From: Hydractinia symbiolongicarpus
Lineage: Eukaryota; Cnidaria; Hydrozoa; Anthoathecata; Hydractiniidae
DNA: 64,000 nt
Direction: 5' to 3'
NCBI RefSeq assembly: GCF_029227915.1
Contig: NC_079876.1
Span: 21,390,001-21,454,000 of the forward strand
The notes beneath the pieces were generated by a model, which was given only the letters and a program-made list of their open reading frames with translations, did no database searches and was not told the DNA's origin. The position numbers and the translations under genes were made by a program. Numbering within the stretch: the first letter of the stretch is position 1; each line of letters begins with the position of its first letter. Below are positions 56,542-64,000 of the stretch, in pieces.

Positions 56542-57622
56542 AAGAAAAGTTATAGGATCAACATATTTAAGTAAAAAATTCCAACCTCTCCCAACACTAA
56601 AACCAAAAAAATCGGCGTTTTCGGGAAGAGTCGGTTTGGCTGCTGAAAAAAAAAAGTTTTCATCCATAATCAACATTGTCTCTAAAAAAGAAGAAAATCA
56701 TGCGACGTCTGTGGTTGAAGAGTTCCCTGAATACGATCCATCTGTCATTTATGATGTACCAATGGAGCAGGAGCAGTTTAATGACACTGGTGCTCAACTA
56801 CCACAGGACGAAGACACTCCTGAAGATGACGAAGTGATGATAACACATGTGTCTGAGTGTGACACTACTTTGCCGAAAAGAAGGAAGTTACTTTTCTCTA
56901 AAGAAGAAAGAAGCGCCATTGTTAACAAACAAATGTTAACTGACGAGTCAATAAACATCGCACAGAGTCTTTTGGTGTCGCAATTCCCAACCATAGGAGG
57001 ATTTCAAGACACGGTTGTTGGGAAGGCGCAAAGTTTTGACATCGTGAAATACGAAGAAAATTACATCCAGTTGCTTCATGCTGGTTCTTTGCACTGGATA
57101 TGCGTGGCAAATGTCAACAACAACAAAATTGACAACAGCTATTGCCAAATTTTTGATAGCTTGACAAGTGGAAACGTTTCCGTAGATGTTGCAAATCAAA
57201 TTGCCGCCTTTTCTTACTGCCAATCAGAAGAACTTGTTATCGATGTTATGCCTGTTCAGCAACAGAAAAATGAAGTTGACTGCGGCCTGTTTTCGATTGC
57301 TTTTGCTACATCATTAGCATTCGGGGAAAACCCATGCGATAAGATATATGACAATGATTCTCTTCGTCCACACCTTCTGTCATGTCTAGATGCTGGTCAA
57401 ATGACTCCCTTTCCAAGTAAGCTACGCGCAAGAAAGAGAACTCTAAGGCCGAAAAAAACAAATATGGTAGAAATATATTGCGATTGCCGTATGCCATACA
57501 ATACGGACGATGAAATGGTGGAATGTTCAAAGTGCATGGAGTGGTTTCACGATAAATGTGCAAACATTGCGAATGTCCAAGCTTTGTCACGAAGGAAATG
57601 GTTTTGTAAAAAATGTAAATAA
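56498..57622 (+). CDS. Ulp1-type cysteine protease fused to PHD finger (MULE C-terminal part)
   Basis: 374-residue open frame. Residues about 165-290 form an Ulp1/SENP-like C48 protease with H199 (GSLHWICVA), D220 (QIFDSL), Q255 or Q256 and C262 (QQQKNEVDCGLFSIAFA), so the catalytic set is complete. Residues 327-374 form a PHD finger: C328, C330, C343, C346, H351, C354, C370, C373, with W349 and W368. The upstream transposase-SWIM frame overlaps by 44 nt with a one-base shift, and its text runs smoothly into this one. The parent was probably one polypeptide. C48 proteases remove SUMO-type modifiers; PHD fingers read histone tails (family knowledge). Confidence 0.85.
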   Translation: MIYHFMLPRKNLVVERKVIGSTYLSKKFQPLPTLKPKKSAFSGRVGLAAEKKKFSSIINIVSKKEENHATSVVEEFPEYDPSVIYDVPMEQEQFNDTGAQLPQDEDTPEDDEVMITHVSECDTTLPKRRKLLFSKEERSAIVNKQMLTDESINIAQSLLVSQFPTIGGFQDTVVGKAQSFDIVKYEENYIQLLHAGSLHWICVANVNNNKIDNSYCQIFDSLTSGNVSVDVANQIAAFSYCQSEELVIDVMPVQQQKNEVDCGLFSIAFATSLAFGENPCDKIYDNDSLRPHLLSCLDAGQMTPFPSKLRARKRTLRPKKTNMVEIYCDCRMPYNTDDEMVECSKCMEWFHDKCANIANVQALSRRKWFCKKCK

Positions 57623-57828
57623 ATTTCTTCCAAAAAAACACATCATTATTCAACATTTCTTTCCTGTTTTACCCAAATATCTACTTCCGCAATAAAATCT
57701 GGGTAAATCGGGGATCTGGGTAATAAGTGCGACTAAAGGAAGCCATATTTAATGCCGAAGTATTTTTAATAAGAGTTAATTTTAAACCACGGAATGGCAT
57801 TTTGGATAAAGCATCTTCCTGGCTCTAG

Positions 57829-58424
57829 GGTGGTTAAAAAGTGACAGTTTCTGGGCTCCTAACATGATATAATATATAAAATGAAACAAACCGACCTGGC
57901 TACATGCAATATCTGTCCTGCAGAAATATCTGAAGGTTTCTCCTGATACCAGGGGTACATGATCCAAAATTTGCTAGAGTCATTGGTTGTCATTGGATGC
58001 GCTGCCATTAGCTATAGTAATTGAAGCCAAAAGATGGAGTTGATGATATTAGTAGGTTGCAGTGATAGATGCTTCTTGAAAACGTGGAGCTAGCTTAAAA
58101 TTATTTCAGTTAAGGAAGTTATTGCTACTACTGGTGAGAAGCTAAATCAGAGTGACTCCCTCCTATTTATAGGGCCCCTGGATTGTTGATTGGCTAATAG
58201 AACCTCCTAATATGGACATACTATACCCAAACCTTTAGTCCCCAACTCTAAAGTATCAACAACAAGAAAGTTGCTTCAAGTTATGACACATAGCTTTGAT
58301 TTGCTTAATTGGGATAAAGATGCCTTGGGTGAGCAAGACAACCTTGTCTACCCTTAATGATGCATCTGCATAGCAACTATCAAGTATTGGGAACTGCAAT
58401 TAACATGAGCTAAACTGTGTTTAG
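57829..58424. other. Intron remainder of the HECT gene
   Basis: No coding region recognised. It ends in a good acceptor, ACTGTGTTTAG (58424). Confidence 0.4.
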
Positions 58425-59006
58425 CTCCATGATAAAATTGAGAGTGGCGAGAATGAAGATCTACTTGATTTGAACATTGTTCCTGTACCTGATATCGAAC
58501 AGAACAAGCAAGTTTTTTCAATCAGTTATTTAGTGATGAAAAATCGTGCTGCAATATCACAATTTGGAGAAGGACTAAAAAGTATATGTCCAGAATTTAT
58601 GTTACAATCCAATTGTCACACTATGAAAGCTTTTTTATTGCCAGATGAAAAGATCTTAACTCTTGATGAGCTTCTTGTTATTCTATGCTTTCACAACGAA
58701 GAAATTGGTTCTAATTTACACCGTGATATTTCCAATGCCATTTGTGACTGTGAGCTGTTTTTAGCTGATGTTGCTAATGGAAACTATGATGAGATATCTC
58801 TTAAAGACATACTGTTTTTATTCACTGGAATGGATAAAATTCCCAGAAAGGGTGTGGATAAAAACATTGATATTTTTTTTAACTGTGATTTCAACTTTCC
58901 AAAAATTTCTACATGTGGACTTAATGCCACTCTACCAACAAAAAAAGTTGAGCATAATCTGAAGATTGCTGCTAAATTCGGAGGGACTGGATTTGGTGTT
59001 GTTTAA
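58425..59006 (+). CDS. HECT gene, last exon with catalytic lobe
   Basis: Starts in phase 0 after TTTAG and stays open to TAA at 59004-59006. It begins LHDKIESGENEDLLDLNIV, includes YLVMKNRAAISQFGEGL, ILFLFTGMDKIP, and the HECT C-lobe signature PKISTCGLNATLPTKK, with the ubiquitin-accepting Cys conserved. It ends FGGTGFGVV. The N-lobe part lies at 48730-50393, so the exons are about 8 kb apart, much of it due to the MULE and other repeats. Confidence 0.8.
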   Translation, partial: LHDKIESGENEDLLDLNIVPVPDIEQNKQVFSISYLVMKNRAAISQFGEGLKSICPEFMLQSNCHTMKAFLLPDEKILTLDELLVILCFHNEEIGSNLHRDISNAICDCELFLADVANGNYDEISLKDILFLFTGMDKIPRKGVDKNIDIFFNCDFNFPKISTCGLNATLPTKKVEHNLKIAAKFGGTGFGVV

Positions 59007-59364
59007 AATATTCATGTTTTGTATCATATATTATTGAAAAAATGTTTTTAGTCTTTTTTTAAATGAAAATTTTGTTATCAAGTTTTTTGGTAATCACTTT
59101 TTTTAGGACTCTTTAGGATTCTTTAGGACTTTTTAGTGTAACCTTATAACCCCCAAGAGATCTCAGTTCTTCATATACGTTTCATTGAAATTTTTTTGAA
59201 TTTGTTAAAGTGCTCCCAGTGAAAACGAGCGAATTTCGCCTCTTTTATGATATTGGAAAATTTATTGATTGTTATTCTCATGATTTATATGTGATATTTT
59301 GTTTGGATATGTTATGTTTCATCAAAGAGACTTAGTATATAAATGTTTCTTTTTGTTTAGCTTG

Positions 59365-60543
59365 TTAAACTATAAACCCGTCATTCCTTAAGAATCCTAG
59401 TAATTGCACATATGTTTCCAATGATTGTTGTGCGTCCATGGGTGCTTGCAAGTGATGTATCCCCATATAACAAATCAATAAATCATGCAAATCTTTATTT
59501 TTGAAAACTGGATGATGAACAATTCCCATAACATTTTCAGCGACAGATATTTCAGTGCTATCCACAAGCATCCCTTGATTTAAATAGCCACTTGCTGACG
59601 GAATATGAAACAATAGTTCTGGACGACCTCCTGGCGCGCTTGATGACTGGCGTACGTTTCTTGAATTCCATGTGATGATAAAATCATTAAATTCTCTCTG
59701 TAAAACGGGAATATAACAAAGAAATAAGGCTTCTCTATGGGTTGGTAATTCGGGGTCATATACGAGTGTTGATGTGAGATGTTTGAAATAATTTATCCAC
59801 CAATTAAGTTTGTACAACTTGAGGCGAGACCAAAATGCTTCTATTCTCTGGTTTCCCGTTGAACGACCGTACTTAAAACTATCGCTGTTACCAGTGAAAA
59901 ATTCTTGTAAATCCGCACAATAAATAATTTCCGTCCCTCGGTCCATTCTCAGTATACGCGGACATACACCGTATCTCTTCACGCATTGCAAAAACAAATT
60001 TCTGATTACAAGTGGATCATTATTTGTTGTTGAAACAACCAGCCATAGTAATTTACGGCTGAAACCATCAATACCACCGTGTATTGCCAATCCCAATCTT
60101 TTTAATTTGTCATTTCCATCTATATGATATATGTCACAAGGACCTTTGGTATCATATATACGTCGTGTAATCACTTTTCCAAGCCTTTTTTCTACTCCTG
60201 ACGGATCCGCCTCCTTCAATATAGTTCGCACAGTCTCCTTAGCAACAATCACGTCAAACTTCAATGCTATCAATTCTGTCATTTGCCGGTAACCGAAACT
60301 TGAAGATGACACTTGCAACTCATTCTTAAAAATATCTACCAGGATACTGCGAGAAACATTGCTAGTTCGACGTAAGCCCAATCTTGTGCATATTGATTGA
60401 CACTTTCTCATAGATAATGACTTGTGATGACGTTTGTTAACCACCATACATATTTCCAAATACTTCAACTTAGGTCGTAGGCTATGATAATATGCCACTA
60501 AATCTTCCAATGACACATCGACACCGACTGGCATAGCATCCAT
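59365..60543 (-). CDS. DDE integrase/transposase of the IS3EU-like element
   Basis: 392 residues, intact, from ATG 60541-60543 just inside the right inverted repeat to TAA at 59365-59367. An N-terminal helix-turn-helix region (LSMRKCQSICTRLGLRRTSN, about residues 42-61; SFGYRQMTELIALKFDVIVA, 82-101) precedes an rve-type core with D142 (IYHIDGNDKLK), D201 (RILRMDRGTE) and E235 (GNQRIEAFWSRLK). DDE spacing is 58 and 33 residues. Two Trp motifs (NWWINYF) follow, then a C-terminal helical domain. It should bind the long inverted repeats and cut with 6-bp stagger. This is the best preserved transposase in the window. Confidence 0.9.
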   Translation of the reverse strand: MDAMPVGVDVSLEDLVAYYHSLRPKLKYLEICMVVNKRHHKSLSMRKCQSICTRLGLRRTSNVSRSILVDIFKNELQVSSSSFGYRQMTELIALKFDVIVAKETVRTILKEADPSGVEKRLGKVITRRIYDTKGPCDIYHIDGNDKLKRLGLAIHGGIDGFSRKLLWLVVSTTNNDPLVIRNLFLQCVKRYGVCPRILRMDRGTEIIYCADLQEFFTGNSDSFKYGRSTGNQRIEAFWSRLKLYKLNWWINYFKHLTSTLVYDPELPTHREALFLCYIPVLQREFNDFIITWNSRNVRQSSSAPGGRPELLFHIPSASGYLNQGMLVDSTEISVAENVMGIVHHPVFKNKDLHDLLICYMGIHHLQAPMDAQQSLETYVQLLGFLRNDGFIV

Positions 60544-60621
60544 CTTGCACTACGAGTAAACACGTTTTCGCCATTGAACGGTGGTAACTCTCAGGACCAC
60601 ATCGAATCACATCTCAAGGAA

Positions 60622-60902
60622 AACTGCCCGGCCGCGTCATTTACCGCCTGTTTTACCTTGAAATTAGCGGCAAAATCAGCGGCAAAAAGCGCGGCCGCGT
60701 ATTTTAGCACCTGTTTTAACTTTGACATTCTGCAGACCAGATTTAGAAACTGGCGGTAAAACTGGCGGTAAAACACGCGCCCGCTCCTAAAAACACGCGG
60801 CTGCGCTTTGAAAAACGCGGCCGCGCATAATTTTACGCGGCCGCGTCTTTATACTGTGCGCCTATATTAAATGAAAACAAAACGTTGTAATCAGCCACGG
60901 TA
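60622..60902. repeat. Right terminal inverted repeat of the 12.7-kb element
   Basis: Inverse of 48154-48445. GCGGCCGCG boxes at 60689, 60819 and 60838. Ends AATCAGCCACGGTA next to the TCTAAG duplication. Confidence 0.9.
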
Positions 60903-60908
60903 TCTAAG

Positions 60909-62150
60909 GAAGCAAAAATTGAAATATAAATAAATTAATAACAAGAAAGCAAGAGATGCCACTTATAAAAAATTGATTTTTAGATCTTTTATACATAACG
61001 TTTTCTGGACATAAAAAGAAACAAAATAATGATTATTACAGATTGTCCGCAACAACGATGTACCGAAGATTCCTTTCTCATGTTTTATAATTTTATTATC
61101 CATTTTCATCTTACCAATCATAGTGTGTATAATAAAATGATTAACAGTAATGGAGAGGACAAAGTTTTATGTGCCTTATTAATTGTATTTTTTAATTTTT
61201 TTTACATTTTTTGTGGCCACCTGTTGTTCGAAAGTAACGAATAGAAAAAAAGGAAAGAAAGAAAAATATCATTCAAACTTAATTTTAACATATTTTACTA
61301 TTTCTAACAGCATTTATCAATTTAGTCCTGGGTACTAGGTTGTGAAATATATACATGTCAGTAACACCTAAAATTGATACCTGCCATACTATTACCAGAA
61401 GCAAATCATTTCAATATGCTCAATGTGATTGAAAAGATATAAATAGATTAGAATAACAATCAACATAACAGAAAAATTGATTTCCAGAATTTTGTTTTAG
61501 AGAGAGTGAGAAAATCGTTGTTGAGAGAAAAAAATAAAGCACGTAAATAAAGCGAGGTCATTGAGTATTGGGTTTTTTAAAAAAACTTCGTTCAGATTAA
61601 ATTTTAAATGTGTGTTATTTGGACAAAACTTCCAATAGATTTCCGTCTTGGTCGGACATTTCCATTTGTTTAGATCTCAGAATTATTGAATAGTTCTAGT
61701 CCTTCTAATCCACGAGCAAGCCTATTCATAGCCAGCCTGACCATCTTAGCTAATTCACTGACTGCTGACTTAGTTAAAAGAACGACGTAGACATGAATCC
61801 CTAATGCCTGGCCCCTTCGCTGGACAAAATGACAGGTTAAAATTGTTTGGATCAGGTAGTCTGCTGTTTAGAGCTTAAAGTAATGTACATATAGTTCGTT
61901 TACTTTCATTATTTACTTCATCAAATTTGTCATACAATCTAGGTAATTATTAACATTTAACAATAATATAGGATAATAGCATGTATCTGTAGACCTTAGT
62001 TGCTTAATTTTGATAGCTATCTGTTTGTCTAAATTGGTGATATATTGGCATATATATACTTCCAGTAATTAAGTGTAACTTATTCTTCAAACAACATTTG
62101 TAAAAATAACAATAAGTAGGATATCACTAACAATGATTTTAAAATAATAG
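60909..62150. other. Gene-poor DNA
   Basis: No gene recognised. Possible remnant of the retroelement that follows, too decayed to read. Confidence 0.3.
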
Positions 62151-63185
62151 TTGGCCTATTGTGAGGGATGTATTGTTCCGGCGAAAATGGGAGGCCTTGG
62201 TTTGATAAATGTTGTTGAGATCTCGAAAATGGAATATGAATTTTCAAAACTTGTCACTTACGAACTTACGAAAGAGATAAAGCATCAAAATTTGATGATG
62301 ACAACAACTGCTTTGACGAGCAAACAAATTAAGTCAAAGGTTTCCAGGGAAAAGAATTGTATTCTATGTAAATAAGCTAAAAGATGTGACGACACGATTA
62401 TCCCAAGATGAAGCAAAATTTAACGAAATTGCAAGGTCGACTGGTGCTTCTAGCTGGTTAACAACTCTACCATCAAAAGACCATGGATTTTGCCTGAATA
62501 AGCGTGAATTTGTCGACAGCGTTTTTCTACGTTATGGATGGAGTATTAAAGGATTGCCACTAATTTGTGCATGTGGCAAACAAAATTCGATTGGGCATGC
62601 ATTGTCATGTCATGTTGGAGGTTTTGTGAATATTCGTCACAACGAACTACGTGATTTGATGGCTACTTTACTGCAGGAGGTATGCAGAGATATACGATGT
62701 GAACCATCCCTGATTCCCCTGACCACTGAAAAAACTGATTTTCCAAGTTCAGCATTTACAGACGCTGAAGCAAGAGCAGATATAAGTGTACGAAGTTGTT
62801 GGCAGAGAGGACAACGAGCTTTTTTAGATGTAAGGTTTTTAATCCCATCGCTCCAAGTTAACGACGCCAAACAATCATTATTTGCGTCATCATTATTTGC
62901 TTCTCAAGAAAAAGAGAAAAAAGATCTTATAACAGACGCATTATAGGTGTCGAACAAGGGACGTTTACACCTTTGATATTTAGCATCAACGGGGTTAGGA
63001 GTCGAGAAACAAGTGTTTTTATATTCAGACTAGCCGACATGATGGCGGAAAAAAGAGATGAAACAAAGGGAGAACTTGTAGCGTGGCTGAGACGCAAAAT
63101 TTCGTTTAGTTTGGTGCGTTCGGCAATTGTATGTCTGCGTGGTTCCAAAAGTTATTCTATCCGTAGTGCGACGACAACGTGCTGA
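62151..63185 (+). pseudogene. Retroelement C-terminal region with Cys/His and nuclease-like domain
   Basis: Three open pieces in different frames. 62151-62375 has VPAKMGGLGLINVVEISKME, typical of text after a reverse transcriptase palm. 62386-62946 has GASSWLTTLP, CACGKQNSIGHALSCHVGGF (a Cys/His zinc-binding pattern), RHNELRDLM, and ARADISV...QRAFLDVRFL, resembling the Asp and D-x-(E/K/R) strands of a PD-(D/E)XK nuclease. 62973-63185 has ETSVFIFRLADMMAEKRDET and FSLVRSAIVCLRGSKS. The set recurs in animal retroelements with a restriction-like endonuclease; I cannot fix the clade. The reverse transcriptase itself is not visible upstream. Broken by at least two shifts. Confidence 0.6.
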
Positions 63186-63810
63186 TTAAAAATGAGTTGG
63201 CAATTATCCGAGAAAATTGAACTGTTAAATCGATATTTTAGTTTATGTAATGTCAACTAATGTTTTGTTATCTTTCCACGTTTAACGTCTACGTCCTTTA
63301 GTGTTATATTGCAAAAAAATAAAAATAGTTAGTTAATAAATATCATGGTTTAAAGAAAAACTCGTACCTTAAAACCTAGAGCTCAGTTTAGTTGAACAAA
63401 ATCCGCCTCGTTAAAAACATAACTGGAAATGAAAATTTAAAGGAACATCTAGCATAGCTCATTAAATAATATTAAAGTACCAGTCTATTACAATATGTTT
63501 GATCAAATTCGTAACGCGGTCTTTATTCATTCCCAATTTTACGAATTATAAAATACGCACACAGACTGGCGTAGAGCTAGGACGCGGGGCCAATTTGGAC
63601 TTTGAAAGTCGTGACGTTACGGCAATCCGTTAAAAAATCGGTCGAAGAAAACGGAGAAGAAAAAGACCGCCAATTTTGATAAGATCTCGGATATAATCCG
63701 AAATCTTAATTAGAATAAACTTACTATGTTGTAGCGAAGTTCTTAAAAGAACTGTTAATAATAAAATTTACTTGATGAATAACTTATATATAAGCTTTAT
63801 TAACTCTTTT
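63186..63810. other. Unannotated DNA
   Basis: No gene recognised; AT-rich, with possible retroelement 3' UTR in the first part. Confidence 0.3.
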
Positions 63811-64000
63811 CAGGGGCGGATACAGGATTTTTTTCTCCTTAGGTGGATTTGCGAAGCGAAGCCCACGCGAAATTTTTGCGTAGCAAAAATTGCGCGTGAT
63901 AAAACAGCTGGGGGTCTGGGGCGAAGCCCCAGAAGCTTTAGCTTATTTATCTATTTCAGCACTCAAAAATGCAGCAGACAGGACCTTCACATGTCCATTT
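63811..64000. mobile_element. Left end of a hAT-like element (runs off the window)
   Basis: Begins CAGGGGCGGATACAGGATTT, the typical terminal text of hAT elements and hAT MITEs in animals. Subterminal hairpins follow: GCGAAGCCCACGCGAAATTT with GCGTAGCAAAAATTGCGCGTG, and CTGGGG...GAAGCCCCAG. The right end and target duplication are outside the window. Confidence 0.6.

Larger units (their letters stand above)
54409..57819 (+). mobile_element. Mutator-like element (MULE) nested in the HECT intron
   Basis: A perfect 9-bp duplication TGGCTCTAG (54400-54408, 57820-57828) flanks inverted ends GGAAGATGCTTTATCCAAAA (about 42 bp, two mismatches). The 9-bp duplication is the MULE hallmark. It encodes a spliced transposase-SWIM-Ulp1-PHD polypeptide. 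Length 3,411 bp. Confidence 0.95.
48154..60902. mobile_element. IS3EU-like integrase transposon with HECT gene (12.7 kb)
   Basis: A perfect 6-bp target duplication TCTAAG (48148-48153, 60903-60908) flanks long inverted repeats starting TACCGTGGCTGATTACAACG. The repeats run about 270 bp with GCGGCCGCG boxes. Inside are a minus-strand DDE integrase (59365-60543) and a plus-strand SAM-HECT gene (48561-59006). My recollection is that IS3EU elements have 6-bp duplications and TAY...RTA ends; this element fits both. A younger MULE sits in the HECT intron. Confidence 0.85.

Noticed and set aside
63811-64000. Bacterial-type hairpin terminators
   Set aside because: The GC hairpins are subterminal repeats of a hAT-like element; terminators of that type are not expected here.

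Overview
This is a eukaryotic, AT-rich, repeat-dense window. Spliceosomal GT..AG introns, cellular-type proteins and the transposon repertoire (Polinton/Maverick-like elements, CR1/L2-type LINEs, pogo, MULE, an IS3EU-like integrase element, many MITEs) point to an early-branching animal. A cnidarian, probably a hydrozoan, is my best guess from family resemblance; the sequence alone does not prove it. Almost nothing looks like ordinary host coding DNA. The exceptions are the 3' exon of an SLC46-like major facilitator transporter (12131-13387, minus) and a spliced MADF-domain gene (39616-42884, plus).

Layout. (1) 1-~5000: the right-hand part of a decayed Polinton/Maverick-like element (element 1) with a protein-primed-type family B DNA polymerase and several small genes. 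(2) 5230-8945: a decayed plus-strand LINE whose YADD box is split by a 225-bp insertion. (3) 9319-12008: a pogo-type DNA transposon carrying a transposase and a divergent HIRAN-domain gene. (4) 12131-21500: transporter exon, then gene-poor DNA with dispersed repeats and a Harbinger-like MITE. (5) ~21828-33120: a nearly full-length Polinton-like element (element 2) with terminal inverted repeats, integrase, polymerase and about 14 small genes, many broken. (6) 33130-39383: microsatellites, a MITE, and a minus-strand LINE interrupted by a tRNA-type SINE. (7) 39616-42884: the MADF gene, with two hairpin satellite arrays in its first intron. (8) 43400-48147: repeats and a TA-flanked MITE. (9) 48154-60902: a 12.7-kb transposon with long GC-rich inverted repeats and a perfect 6-bp target duplication. 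It encodes a DDE integrase and a SAM-HECT ubiquitin-ligase-like gene. A 3.4-kb MULE with a perfect 9-bp duplication is nested in the HECT intron and encodes a transposase-SWIM-Ulp1-PHD polypeptide. (10) 62151-63185: the C-terminal part of a retroelement ORF; the left end of a hAT-like element begins at 63811.

How parts relate. The two Polinton-like elements share a block (membrane protein, helical protein, tiny membrane peptide, then polymerase) in the same order, but their polymerases belong to visibly different subfamilies and the genes beyond the block differ, so the lineage looks mosaic. Many of their genes start at an AATAAA-containing motif lying directly on the ATG, which may be an element-specific promoter. 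Both copies carry stops and frameshifts and look inactive. The IS3EU-like element is the youngest-looking large insertion: its duplication is perfect and its integrase is open.
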